A program made the translations under genes and the position numbers. A DNA stretch of 64,000 bases, from contig NZ_CP061038.1 of the NCBI RefSeq assembly GCF_014490665.1, positions 1,860,001-1,924,000 of the forward strand. The letters are read 5' to 3'. The notes under the pieces are model-generated. The model ran no database searches, was not told where the DNA came from, and saw only the letters and a program-made list of their open reading frames with translations. The stretch's first letter is position 1. Each line of letters starts with the position of its first letter. Origin of the DNA: Sphingomonas alpina. GTDB taxonomy: Bacteria > Pseudomonadota > Alphaproteobacteria > Sphingomonadales > Sphingomonadaceae. Positions 16,839 through 27,054 of this stretch are shown piece by piece.

Positions 16839-16851
16839 TAGACAGCGTTCA
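16839..16851 (-). promoter_or_regulatory. Likely TetR operator upstream of the regulator gene
   Basis: TAGAC-AGC-GTTCA is an imperfect copy of the TGAAC-N3-GTTCA palindrome found before the KAS III gene, with one half identical. On the minus strand it overlaps TCTAAT (16842-16837), a good -10 box, 32 bases upstream of the TetR start codon. Confidence 0.5.
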
Positions 16852-16891
16852 ATAAAAAACCAACCTCTCGTCCGAGAAGATGCCTTCCGGA

Positions 16892-17497
16892 CTATCGCCG
16901 CAACGCGTTTGCCGCGCGTGCCTTGGCTTCCACCTCGGCCATGGTGCCGCCGGTCACCCAGCTTCCGCCGACGCACAGCACCGGGGCGAACGCCAGCCAA
17001 TCCGGTGCGCTCGCCTCGGTGATGCCGCCGGTCGGACAGAATTGCGCCTGATAGAAGGGCGCGGCCAAGGCCTTCAGCGCCTTCAATCCACCTGAAGCCT
17101 CGGCCGGGAAGAATTTGAAATGCGTCAGCCCGAGGTCGAGCCCGCGCATGATGTCGCCGGAATTGGCGATGCCGGGCAGAAAGGGCACACCGCTATCGAC
17201 GATCGGACGCCCGAGCTTTTCGGTAAGACCGGGAGAGACGATGAACTCGACATCGAGATCCATGACCTGCTCGAACTGTTCCAGGGTCACCACCGTGCCG
17301 GCACCGACGATCGCGCCGGGCACCTGCTTCATCTCGCGGATCGCATCCAGCGCCGCAGGCGTGCGCATCGTCACTTCGAGCACGCGCAGGCCGCCGGCGA
17401 CCAGAGCCTCGGCGAGCGGACGGGCGGTTGCGGCATCGTCGATCACCAGCACCGGGATGACCGCGCTGGTCCGCATGATTGCTTCGATGCCGGTCAT
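16892..17497 (-). CDS. eda: 2-keto-3-deoxy-6-phosphogluconate aldolase
   Basis: A 201-residue class I aldolase that splits KDPG into pyruvate and glyceraldehyde 3-phosphate, the last step of the Entner-Doudoroff pathway. The Schiff-base lysine is K128 in THFKFFPAE and the catalytic glutamate is E41 in LEVTMRTPAA. GAGTVV and PTGGI phosphate-binding turns are present. The ATG overlaps the glk stop (ATGA), and it is the last gene of zwf-pgl-edd-glk-eda. Confidence 0.97.
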   Translation of the reverse strand: MTGIEAIMRTSAVIPVLVIDDAATARPLAEALVAGGLRVLEVTMRTPAALDAIREMKQVPGAIVGAGTVVTLEQFEQVMDLDVEFIVSPGLTEKLGRPIVDSGVPFLPGIANSGDIMRGLDLGLTHFKFFPAEASGGLKALKALAAPFYQAQFCPTGGITEASAPDWLAFAPVLCVGGSWVTGGTMAEVEAKARAANALRR

Positions 17498-18462
17498 GAC
17501 GTGTGCTCCTGTGCGAATGCGGCCGCGGCGCCGTAAAGGCCCGGCTGGAGATGAATGATCAGTTTGACCGGAATCGCGGCCATCATCTGCTGAAAGCGGC
17601 CCTTGGCGACGAATCGCTCGGCAAAGCCCGACCGCGCGAAATGCTCCTTGAGCCGCAAGCCCAGGCCACCTGCGATGACCACGCCCTTGGCCCCGTGCGC
17701 GAGCGCAAGGTCGCCCGCCACCGCACCGAGACTGAGGCAGAAGCGGTCGAGCGCGGCGAGCGCGAGACTGTCCTTGCCCTCAAGCGCCATGGTCCAGATT
17801 GCCTTGTCGTCGAGCCGCTGGATCGCGCGGTTCTCGATCTCTGCGAGCGTCTCATAGATGCCGACGATCCCGGGGCCGGCGACAATGCGCTCGGTCGAGA
17901 CGCGAGTGAACTTCTTGCGCAGATGCTTGACGAACGCATCTTCGATCCCGTCGAGCGGCGCGTAATCGACATGCCCGCCTTCGGTCTCGAGCACATGGTA
18001 GCGCTGCGGCGTGCGCAACACCTGCGCTACGCCCAGTCCGGTGCCGGGACCGCATACGGTCAGCACGCCGGTCTCCACGAAGGGCTGGTCAGGACCCGCC
18101 AGATGCAGGAACTCGCTGTCCGGCGCCTGGGCGACGGCATGGCCGATCGCACCGAAATCGTTGATCAGGACATAGTCATCGACTTCGAGTCGCTCGGGAA
18201 TCAGCGCGGGTCGGATGATCCACGGATTGTTGGTCAGCTTGATCACCTCACCGCCGACCGGAGACGCGACCGCGATCGCCGCCGCACGGGGCAGGGGACG
18301 CTTCTGCGCAGCGCCGAACGCCTGCCAGGCGGTCTGCAGACTGGCATGCTCCGCCGTCTTGTGGGTGGTCGGCTCACCAAGCGAGACGACGCGGCCATCG
18401 GCCACTTCGGCGATGGCGAAGCGGGCATGCGTCCCACCGATGTCGACCGTGACGACTTCCAT
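17494..18462 (-). CDS. glk: Glucokinase
   Basis: A 322-residue ATP-dependent glucokinase of the E. coli Glk group, making glucose 6-phosphate in the cytoplasm. Key segments are the phosphate loop VDIGGTHARF at the start, LINDFGAIGHAV, the CGPGTGLGVAQ loop, the histidine- and glutamate-bearing ETEGGHVDYAP, and GGLGLRL near the end. The ATG at 18462 follows GGGGGACTGG, and the length then matches E. coli Glk almost exactly. It lies 19 bases after edd and overlaps eda, feeding glucose directly into the pathway encoded around it. Confidence 0.96.
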   Translation of the reverse strand: MEVVTVDIGGTHARFAIAEVADGRVVSLGEPTTHKTAEHASLQTAWQAFGAAQKRPLPRAAAIAVASPVGGEVIKLTNNPWIIRPALIPERLEVDDYVLINDFGAIGHAVAQAPDSEFLHLAGPDQPFVETGVLTVCGPGTGLGVAQVLRTPQRYHVLETEGGHVDYAPLDGIEDAFVKHLRKKFTRVSTERIVAGPGIVGIYETLAEIENRAIQRLDDKAIWTMALEGKDSLALAALDRFCLSLGAVAGDLALAHGAKGVVIAGGLGLRLKEHFARSGFAERFVAKGRFQQMMAAIPVKLIIHLQPGLYGAAAAFAQEHTS

Positions 18463-18481
18463 GCTTACCAGTCCCCCAATT

Positions 18482-20299
18482 CTACCAACCCATTGCCGCG
18501 AGCATGGCGGAACCGCCGCGCTCCGCTTCGTTCGCGCGGTCGCGCATGATCGAAAAGAGTTCGCGGCCCGTGCCCATCGCCGGAGCCGGCGCAGTGGCGA
18601 ACTCGCGCGCGGCCCATTCCGCCGGATCGACAAGTGCGACCAGTTCGCCGGTTTCTGCCGACACTCGAATGATGTCGCCGTCGCGGACTTTGCCGAGTGG
18701 GCCGCCGCCAAGTGCCTCGGGGCTCGAATGGATCGCGCACGGCACCTTGCCCGAGGCGCCGGACATGCGGCCATCGGTGACCAAAGCAACGCGGAACCCG
18801 CGGTTCTGCAGCACGCCGAGCGGCGGCGTCAGCTTGTGCAACTCGGGCATGCCGTTCGCGCGCGGCCCCTGGAAGCGCACCACCACCACGACGTCGCGGT
18901 CGAGTTCGCCGGCCTTGAACGCGTCCTGCACCTCCTGCTGAGTCGAAAAGACCCGCGCCGGCGCTTCGATCGTCCAGCGGTCACGCTCGACCGCACTGAC
19001 CTTGATGCACGACCGGCCGAGATTGCCGGCGAGGATACGGAAGCCGCCCTCCGCCGAAAATGGTGCGCTCGCCGGACGCAGGATCGTATCGTCCTTGCTC
19101 TCGCCGGGATCGACCCAGCTCAGCGCCTCGCCATCGAGCGTCGCAGTCTTGCCGTAATCGGCCAGGTCATTGCCGGCGACGGTCCGGATATCGCGGTGCA
19201 TCAGTCCGGCATCAATCAGCTCGCGGATCACGAACGGCATGCCGCCCGCATCCTCGAAGCCATTCACATCCGCCGAGCCATTGGGATAGACGCGCGCGAT
19301 CAGCGGGACGGCGCTCGACAGCCGGTCGAAATCCTCCCAGTCGATCACGATTCCCGCACAGGCGGCAATGGCAGGCAGATGGATCAGGTGATTGGTCGAG
19401 CCGCCCGTCGCGAGCAGTCCGATCGCCGCGTTGACGATCGCCTTTTCATCGACGCATTCGCCGAGCGGGCGGTAATCGTCGCCCTTCCAGCCGATCTTCG
19501 TCAGTTGATGGACCGCGGCGCGAGTCAGTTCCTGGCGCAATTTGGTGCCCGGATTGACGAAGGCGGCGCCAGGCATGTGCAGGCCCATCACTTCCATCAT
19601 CATCTGATTGGAATTGGCGGTGCCGTAAAAGGTACAGGTGCCCTTGCCGTGATAGGCGGCGATCTCCGCCTCGAGCAGTTCGTCGCGCGTCGCCAGACCC
19701 TCGGCATAAAGCTCGCGGACGCGGGCCTTTTCCTTGTTGGGAATGCCGGTGCGCATCGGTCCGGCGGGAATCAAAATCATCGGCAGATGACCGAAGCGCA
19801 GCGCGCCCATCAGCAAGCCGGGGACGATCTTGTCGCAGATGCCGAGCAGCGCCGCGCCCTCGAACATGCCGTGGCTCAGCGCGATGCCGGTGCTCATCGC
19901 GATCGTGTCGCGGCTGAATAGCGACAATTCCATGCCGGGATAGCCCTGCGTCACGCCGTCGCACATCGCCGGCACGCCGCCGGCGACCTGCGCCGTCGCG
20001 CCGGCTTCGCGCGCCCAGATCTTCATCTGTTCGGGGTAGCGATAATAGGGCGCGTGCGCCGACAGCATGTCGTTATAGGCCGTGACGATGCCGATGTTCA
20101 TCGCCGTGCCCGGCTTCATCGCGTCACGATCTTCGTCGGTACCGGCATAGCCATGCGCCAGATTGGCGCAGCCGAGCATGGGCCGCTCGATGCCGCTGTC
20201 GCGCTCGTGCCGGATCAGCGCGAGATAGGCGTCACGCGTCGGCTTCGATCGCTCGATGATCCGGTCGGTGACGGCCGCGACAGCAGCGTTGAGCGTCAT
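18482..20299 (-). CDS. edd: Phosphogluconate dehydratase
   Basis: A 605-residue [4Fe-4S] dehydratase of the IlvD/Edd family that turns 6-phosphogluconate into KDPG. Edd features are [20 protein letters not shown] near residue 65, [19 protein letters not shown] (a cluster cysteine), GICDKIVPG (second cysteine) and [14 protein letters not shown] near the end. The ATG at 20299 overlaps the pgl stop as ATGA, which settles the start over an in-frame codon 12 bases earlier. It differs clearly from the ilvD at 55.8 kb, so the two paralogues are assigned by motif and neighbours. Confidence 0.97.
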   Translation of the reverse strand: MTLNAAVAAVTDRIIERSKPTRDAYLALIRHERDSGIERPMLGCANLAHGYAGTDEDRDAMKPGTAMNIGIVTAYNDMLSAHAPYYRYPEQMKIWAREAGATAQVAGGVPAMCDGVTQGYPGMELSLFSRDTIAMSTGIALSHGMFEGAALLGICDKIVPGLLMGALRFGHLPMILIPAGPMRTGIPNKEKARVRELYAEGLATRDELLEAEIAAYHGKGTCTFYGTANSNQMMMEVMGLHMPGAAFVNPGTKLRQELTRAAVHQLTKIGWKGDDYRPLGECVDEKAIVNAAIGLLATGGSTNHLIHLPAIAACAGIVIDWEDFDRLSSAVPLIARVYPNGSADVNGFEDAGGMPFVIRELIDAGLMHRDIRTVAGNDLADYGKTATLDGEALSWVDPGESKDDTILRPASAPFSAEGGFRILAGNLGRSCIKVSAVERDRWTIEAPARVFSTQQEVQDAFKAGELDRDVVVVVRFQGPRANGMPELHKLTPPLGVLQNRGFRVALVTDGRMSGASGKVPCAIHSSPEALGGGPLGKVRDGDIIRVSAETGELVALVDPAEWAAREFATAPAPAMGTGRELFSIMRDRANEAERGGSAMLAAMGW

Positions 20300-21006
20300 G
20301 CGGGGCTCCAATGGATGTCGACCGGCAATTCCGCGTCGGCGAGCACGCGGCCGATCGGGTAGGGCGAGGCGGGACCCTGCTTGATTGCCTGCTCGATCAC
20401 CTTGCGCTTGGCGTCGCCGGTCACGGCGAGCGTGAGGGCACGAGCCGAGACGATCGCGGCGCGGCTCAGCGTCACGCGCGGCACCGGCGCCTCGGGCGGC
20501 AGCGGATCGGGCATCACGCCAAGCGCGCGGCGTTCGCGCGGGCCGGCAATCGCTTCCTCATAATCGGGGCCGGGGAAGATCGAGGCGGTATGGCCGTCCG
20601 CGCCGACGCCGAGCAGGCACAGGTCGAGCGGCCAGTGATGATCGCCAAGGCGCGAATCCGCTGCGCGGCCCGCCGCTTTGTAATCGGCGGCGGCTTCGCT
20701 GACGATCGGGATCACGCGCGCGCCCTTGGGGATGAATACCTTGCCGATCGCGGTGATGTTCGACAGCGGATCGCCGAGCGGCACGATGCGCTCGTCGGTC
20801 GGGATGATCGTGACGCGCTTCCAGTCGAGCTTGGTCGCAGCGAGCTTGGTATAGATGGGCAGGGGGGTCTTGCCGCCGGCCAGGGCGATGACGCACGCCC
20901 CGCGCGCATCGATCGCGCTTTCGATCACAAAGGCGATATCGCCCGCGACCGCATCCGCCATTTCGTCGGCGTCGTCATAATCCCACCATTCGATTTCTTC
21001 GCTCAT
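20296..21006 (-). CDS. pgl: 6-phosphogluconolactonase
   Basis: A 236-residue lactonase of the SOL/DevB type that hydrolyses 6-phosphogluconolactone. Typical segments are ALAGGKTPLPIYTKLA, IPTDERIVPLGDPLSN and LLGVGADGHTASIFPGPD, the last with the catalytic histidine. It begins with an acidic SEEIEWWDYDDADEM stretch. It lies between zwf and edd, which makes and uses its substrate and product, and overlaps edd by four bases. A REP-like repeat separates it from zwf. Confidence 0.96.
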   Translation of the reverse strand: MSEEIEWWDYDDADEMADAVAGDIAFVIESAIDARGACVIALAGGKTPLPIYTKLAATKLDWKRVTIIPTDERIVPLGDPLSNITAIGKVFIPKGARVIPIVSEAAADYKAAGRAADSRLGDHHWPLDLCLLGVGADGHTASIFPGPDYEEAIAGPRERRALGVMPDPLPPEAPVPRVTLSRAAIVSARALTLAVTGDAKRKVIEQAIKQGPASPYPIGRVLADAELPVDIHWSPA

Positions 21007-21037
21007 CTGTCCGTTCCATAAATCTGAAAAATGAAAG

Positions 21038-21127
21038 CCGTTCGTGCTGAACTTGTCGAAGCACCGTTCTTCTTCGGCGGAATGTCGGAGAAGAAGAGCG
21101 GCCCTTCGACAAGCTCAGGGCGAGCGG
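21038..21127. repeat. REP-like intergenic inverted repeat (GTGCTGAACTTGTCGAAG type)
   Basis: An imperfect inverted repeat: CGTTCGTGCTGAACTTGTCGA on one side and TTCGACAAGCTCAGGGCGAG on the other, with inner GTTCTTCTT / AAGAAGAGC arms. It occupies the zwf-pgl gap. Related copies lie at 40.7 kb and 60.5 kb in this window. Confidence 0.8.
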
Positions 21128-21146
21128 TGGTTCGTTAGGTCAAAAC

Positions 21147-22607
21147 TCAATCATCCTGCCACGTGACTCCGTCGCGCTCGGTCAGCGCGATCGCAGCCGA
21201 TGGGCCCCATCCGCCCGAGGCATAGGATTTGGGTTTCACCCCGTTCGCTTCCCAGCCTGCACGGATCGCGTCGATCCATTGCCACTGCGCCTCGACCTCG
21301 TCGCGGCGCACGAACAAGGTCGGGTCGCCCTCGATCAAATCAAGCAGCAACCGTTCATAGGCGATGCGCCGCCGCGTGCCGGCAAAGGCGCTGTCGAGGC
21401 TGAGATCGAGCGGTACCTCGCGCAACCGGATGCCGTCGCGGTCGAGCCCGGGTTCCTTCGCCATCACCAGCAGCCGGACATATTCCTCGGGCTGGAGCCG
21501 GATGATCAGCATGTTGGGCTGGAGCAGGCCACCACGGTCGCCGAACATCGAGTGCGGCACCGCCTTGAACTGGATCGCGATCTCGGACCGGCGCGCGGGC
21601 ATGCGCTTGCCGGTACGAAGATAGAAAGGCACGCCCTGCCAGCGCCAATTATCGACATGCGCCTTGATCGCGACGAAGGTCTCTGTGTTCGACGGCTTGC
21701 CCAGCTCATCGGCATAACCCTTCACGATCTCGCCATTGACAGCGCCTGCGGCATATTGGCCGGTGACGGTGAGATGCGGAACATCTGCCGGGGCCATTTG
21801 GCGCAGCGAGCGGAACACCTTGGCCTTTTCGTCGCGAACCGCTGTGCCGTCGAAGCGAGCAGGGGGTTCCATCGCGATCAGCGCGAGCAATTGCAGCATA
21901 TGGTTCTGGACCATGTCGCGTAGTGCGCCCGCATTCTCATAATAGCCCGCGCGATCCTCCAGCCCGACCGTCTCGGCGATGGTGATCTGGACATTGTCGA
22001 TGCCGCGCGCATTCCACACCGGCTCGAAGAAGGAATTGCCGAAGCGCAGCGCGAGGATGTTCTGGACCGTTTCCTTGCCGAGATAATGGTCGATACGAAA
22101 CGTGCGGTCCTCGCTGAACGCAGTGGCCACCGTGTCGTTGATCTCTCGGCTGCTTTCCAAGTCGTAACCGAGCGGCTTTTCGAGCCCGATCCGCACGGTT
22201 TCCCCGGCCAAGCCAGCGCCGGCCAGTCCCTTGATCACCGGCTCGAACAGCGACGGCGCAGTCGATAGGAAGATTGCTAGACCCTTTGAGACATCGCCGA
22301 CTTTTTTCGCCAGATCCTTATAATGCGCCATGTCAGTCGCATCGAGCGGCTGATAGCCCAGCCGCTCGATGAACGACTTCATTGCCTTCTCGTCCTTGCG
22401 GTCGGCAGGCAGGAATTCGTCGAGCGCACCTTTTGCGAACTTGCGGAAGCTGGCATCGTCATGCTCGGACCGCGCCGTGCCGGTGATTGTCAGCTCTTCC
22501 GGCAACAATCCGTCGGCATGCAAGCCATAGAGCGACGGGAGCAGCATACGCTGCGCCAGATCGCCGGTCGCACCGAACAGGAGCAGCTTGGCCACTGGAT
22601 TGCGCAT
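21147..22607 (-). CDS. zwf: Glucose-6-phosphate 1-dehydrogenase
   Basis: A 486-residue dehydrogenase that oxidises glucose 6-phosphate to 6-phosphogluconolactone. The cofactor loop is LFGATGDLAQRML near the start, and the active-site signature is FRIDHYLGKETVQNI near residue 175, followed by RFGNSFFEPVWNARGIDNVQI. The length is normal for the family. AAGGAG precedes the ATG. It is the first enzyme of the Entner-Doudoroff operon and follows argC by 71 bases on the same strand, a gap that includes a GCCGCG/CGCGCC hairpin and could hold a promoter. Confidence 0.97.
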   Translation of the reverse strand: MRNPVAKLLLFGATGDLAQRMLLPSLYGLHADGLLPEELTITGTARSEHDDASFRKFAKGALDEFLPADRKDEKAMKSFIERLGYQPLDATDMAHYKDLAKKVGDVSKGLAIFLSTAPSLFEPVIKGLAGAGLAGETVRIGLEKPLGYDLESSREINDTVATAFSEDRTFRIDHYLGKETVQNILALRFGNSFFEPVWNARGIDNVQITIAETVGLEDRAGYYENAGALRDMVQNHMLQLLALIAMEPPARFDGTAVRDEKAKVFRSLRQMAPADVPHLTVTGQYAAGAVNGEIVKGYADELGKPSNTETFVAIKAHVDNWRWQGVPFYLRTGKRMPARRSEIAIQFKAVPHSMFGDRGGLLQPNMLIIRLQPEEYVRLLVMAKEPGLDRDGIRLREVPLDLSLDSAFAGTRRRIAYERLLLDLIEGDPTLFVRRDEVEAQWQWIDAIRAGWEANGVKPKSYASGGWGPSAAIALTERDGVTWQDD

Positions 22608-22678
22608 GATATCTCCTTAATTCGCCGTGCCGCGCGGTAGCCTGAGGGAGGCGCGCCGCCAACGGGAATATGTATGCG

Positions 22679-23608
22679 TTAGACGGTCAGCCCGGCGATC
22701 GGGTCGAATCCCGCCATGATGTTCAAATTCTGCACCGCAGCACCCGCCGCACCCTTGCCGAGATTGTCGAGCGTCGCGATCAGCCGCGCCTGGCCGGTTT
22801 CGGGATTGCCGCAAACGCGAAGCGTCAGGCGGTCGGTGCCTGCATCGGCCTCGATCGCGACGGTGGCGGCATCGCCCTCGACGATATTGATCAGCGCACA
22901 GTCACGATACGCCTCACTCAGCACCGCCTCGCAGACATGCAGGCTCGGCCGGCGTGGAAACGCATGCAGCGGCAGCGGCACCTCCACGATCATGCCACGA
23001 TAGGTATTGGCAACCGAAGGCATGAAGATCGGCGGGTGCTCGATCCGCGCATGCTTCTGCATTTCCGGCACATGCTTATGCGCAAGGCCGAGCCCATAGG
23101 TGCGCGCGGCCGGGGGTGGATTCGCGCTCTCGAACTCGGCGATCATCGCCTTGCCGCCGCCGGAATAGCCCGACACCGCATTGACCGTGAGCGGCCAGTC
23201 GACCGGCACCAGGCCCATGCGCACCAGCGGGCGCACCAGCGCGAGAAAGCCGGTCGGGTAGCAGCCCGGATTGCTCACCCGCTTCGCCTCGGCAATCGCC
23301 GCCTGCTGGCCGGGCTCGAGCTCGGGAAAGCCATAGTTCCAGCCCTCCGCCGTGCGGAACGCGGTGGAAGCGTCGATTACCCGTGTGCGGTCATTGTCGA
23401 TCAGCGCCACCGCTTCGCGCGCGGCGTCGTCGGGCAGGCACAGGATAACGAAGTCGGCATCGTTCAGTGCCTCGGCACGGACGGCGGGATCCTTGCGCCG
23501 TGCGTCATCGATCTCGACGAGCGCGATATCGACTCGTCCGGCAAGCCGCTCGCGAATCTCCAGGCCAGTGGTGCCCGCGGCGCCATCGATGAAGACGCTG
23601 ATGCTCAT
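22679..23608 (-). CDS. argC: N-acetyl-gamma-glutamyl-phosphate reductase
   Basis: A 309-residue ArgC of the shorter type 2 form, catalysing the NADPH-dependent third step of arginine synthesis. It begins MSISVFIDGAAGTTGLEI, a cofactor loop typical of this type. The active-site cysteine is in SNPGCYPTGFLA, and the histidine region reads LAHKHVPEM. The ATG at 23608 overlaps the stop of the upstream SH3 protein gene as ATGA. No other arginine gene lies in the window. Confidence 0.95.
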   Translation of the reverse strand: MSISVFIDGAAGTTGLEIRERLAGRVDIALVEIDDARRKDPAVRAEALNDADFVILCLPDDAAREAVALIDNDRTRVIDASTAFRTAEGWNYGFPELEPGQQAAIAEAKRVSNPGCYPTGFLALVRPLVRMGLVPVDWPLTVNAVSGYSGGGKAMIAEFESANPPPAARTYGLGLAHKHVPEMQKHARIEHPPIFMPSVANTYRGMIVEVPLPLHAFPRRPSLHVCEAVLSEAYRDCALINIVEGDAATVAIEADAGTDRLTLRVCGNPETGQARLIATLDNLGKGAAGAAVQNLNIMAGFDPIAGLTV

Positions 23609-23955
23609 TGGACGTAGGGCGCCAGCGCGGCCGCGGCGATATAGCCGACCTGGCCGTGAGCTGGTGCGATTCCCCAAGCGTCGTCGCCAGCATATTCAAG
23701 CACCTCGAACAGGTCCTCTGGCATCAGGATGGCGATCGACGCGGAATCCAGCGGCCGCTCGCTCCGCAGGGTCGTCCGTGTCGCAACCACCATCGGCAAC
23801 GGCGCCGCGTAATGCGGCGCGAAGACGTGCTCGGCGAGACGAATGTCCGCGATATCGCGGCGGACGGCGTTGGTACGCGGATCGAGCGTGACCGACGGCC
23901 CGGTAAGCGCAAAGCTCCTACGCGCTGGCCCGGCGGGCGGCGGGTTGCTCGGCAT
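23605..23955 (-). CDS. Small protein with C-terminal SH3-like domain
   Basis: About 116 residues if read from the ATG at 23955. The C-terminal 70 residues resemble a bacterial SH3 domain (PLPMVVATRTTLRSERPL ... DLFEVLEYAGDDAWGIAPAHG, closing with QVGYIAAAALAPYV), the kind found before NlpC/P60 peptidase domains, but no peptidase follows. The start is uncertain: the frame is open back to 24072, inside the MarR gene, and the chosen ATG overlaps that gene by 38 bases. Its stop overlaps argC by four bases. The function is unknown. Confidence 0.6.
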   Translation of the reverse strand: MPSNPPPAGPARRSFALTGPSVTLDPRTNAVRRDIADIRLAEHVFAPHYAAPLPMVVATRTTLRSERPLDSASIAILMPEDLFEVLEYAGDDAWGIAPAHGQVGYIAAAALAPYVQ

Positions 23956-24295
23956 CGCCGAGGAATTGCCCGAACTCTTCAAGAAACTCTGCCCCTTCAT
24001 TGGTCTTCGCGACGAAGATATTGCGCTTGTCGGTATCGTCGCGCTGACGGCGCAGATAGCCCAGCGCACCAAGTCTGTTCAAGGCGCGCGTGACGACCGG
24101 TTTAGAAACATTCAGCACGCGGGCAAGCCCGCGCACCGTATGCGGGCCCGGTCTGAGATAAACGACGAGAAGCAGCGCCATCTGGCGATTGGTCAGGTCG
24201 GGTTCGCCGGACCGTACATAATCGACCAGTGCCTGCATCCAGGAGCCGAGGGTAGAACCCGCCGCTGCGGGGGAACGTTCAAGGATGGTGGCCAC
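23918..24295 (-). CDS. MarR family winged-helix transcriptional regulator
   Basis: A 125-residue regulator with the MarR winged helix: LTNRQMALLLVVYLRPGPHTVRGLARVLNV-type helices (about 34-64), recognition helix SKPVVTRALNRLGALGYL and the wing RQRDDTDKRNIFVA (D-x-R-D/K type). Such proteins bind palindromes as dimers and often respond to phenolic compounds or peroxides. The start is GTG at 24295. It heads the run MarR-SH3-argC and is divergent from secG across about 190 bases. Confidence 0.85.
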   Translation of the reverse strand: MATILERSPAAAGSTLGSWMQALVDYVRSGEPDLTNRQMALLLVVYLRPGPHTVRGLARVLNVSKPVVTRALNRLGALGYLRRQRDDTDKRNIFVAKTNEGAEFLEEFGQFLGDAEQPAARRASA

Positions 24296-24489
24296 AATAG
24301 AATTCCACGTTACGCAATGCCCGAAGGCAGGACATCGGTGTTCATAACGCCCGCAAGCGCGGCTGGTTTCAGTGCGGAGGCGAAATGTTCATCTTAGCCG
24401 CCAGAACGTTTCGCCTGTGCGGTGGTTGATCGAAACGGCCGCCTCGCCTATGTGGCCGCTTTCCTCATCCAAAGATCGCGCACCCACTC

Positions 24490-24860
24490 ATGTTCACCTT
24501 TATCCTCGTCGTTCATGCCGTTGTCGCGGCCTTCCTGGTCGGCGTCATTCTGATGCAACGGTCGGAAGGCGGCGGGCTGGGGACGGGGGCAGCCCATCGG
24601 GGCTGATGTCGGCACGCGGCGCGGCCGACTTCCTGACTCGCGCGACTTCGGTTCTGGCGACAGTATTCGTCACGCTGAGCATCGTGCTCGCGGTGCTCGC
24701 CTCGACCCGTCAGGCGGTGACGATCGATCCGACCCTCGCACGCAAGCCAGTGGCGGCGCCGGCTGCGGCACCTCCTGCCGATGATGCGGCAACGGCAGCA
24801 GCGCTCGCGGCGAACGCGACCGCACCGGTGAACAATAGCGCAGTTCCGCTCGCGCAATAA
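24490..24860 (+). pseudogene. secG: Preprotein translocase subunit SecG, frameshifted
   Basis: SecG is the small third subunit of the SecYEG channel. From ATG 24490 the frame reads MFTFILVVHAVVAAFLVGVI then LMQRSEGGGLGTG, exactly the first half of SecG, but stops after 38 residues at 24606. The expected continuation (GSPSGLMSARGAADFLTRAT, then the second membrane helix and an alanine-rich tail) is in another frame up to 24860. A single missing G in the run 24585-24589 explains it. The gene is therefore either broken or mis-sequenced; the second half shows no decay. Confidence 0.85.
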
Positions 24861-24870
24861 TCTCAGCCAC

Positions 24871-24890
24871 AATCCGCAACTTAGCGGATT
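24871..24890 (+). terminator. Hairpin downstream of secG
   Basis: AATCCGC and GCGGATT form a seven-base stem ten bases after the secG stop. A second stem, GTCGCGCG/CGCGCGAC, follows at 24908-24928, just before pyrG. The first is followed by a T-containing stretch (TCTGACAGCTTTT), so it may end secG transcripts. Confidence 0.5.
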
Positions 24891-24955
24891 TCTGACAGCT
24901 TTTCGGAGTCGCGCGCTTGTCGCGCGACCCTAAACGACGCTAGGCCTTTGCTCCC

Positions 24956-26590
<1,635 letters not shown>

Positions 26591-26601
26591 AACCCGGGCT
26601 T

Positions 26602-26822
26602 TCTCCCTGTTTTGTCCGATGAACAGGGAGATTATCAGGGAGCGGCATTTATTTCAGCCTCTTCCGGACCGGAAAACTTGTTTTTCGTGTCAAATAAACC
26701 CGCCTGCTCAATGACTTGCATAAGGCCTCCCTGTTAATTCGATAACAGGGAGATGTGCCTGGATAACAGGGAGATCGGCTCCCTGTTATTCCGGTGAAGC
26801 AGGGAGTGATCCTCTCCCTGTT
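26602..26822. repeat. Intergenic palindromic repeat cluster B (CTCCCTGTTA / TAACAGGGAG)
   Basis: About nine copies of CTCCCTGTTA or its complement follow pyrG. They form perfect ten-base hairpins at 26602-26631, 26727-26752 and 26764-26788, with further arms near 26634, 26799 and 26813. The centre (TCAATGACTTGCATAAGG then the hairpin) aligns with cluster A at 0.6 kb, where the arms read CTGGCTGTTA. The paired change GG/CC keeps each stem intact. The remaining bases of 26591-27054 hold no clear gene. Confidence 0.8.
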
Positions 26823-27054
26823 TATTCCAACCATGAGAAAGAGCGGTGCAAGCAGGCAGCATGCCTTGAGCGCATGTTGCCCGCACGCGTTCTGCAGTTG
26901 AATCGGGCTCCGGCGATTGCCGCCACGTAACGGTTGCACAACCGTTGCGCCTGTCGCTGCGTGTCGCTGCACCTGCCGGTTCGCGGGTCTCACCGCTAAT
27001 GCGCCGTCAGACGCCGACCAACCGAGGAACGGCAATCAGGATCGAGGATCTGTC

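Noticed and set aside
18215..19921. Long plus-strand open frame (568 codons) opposite glk and edd
   Set aside because: It is antisense to two genes with clear motifs and is rich in arginine, histidine and aspartate repeats typical of a shadow frame.
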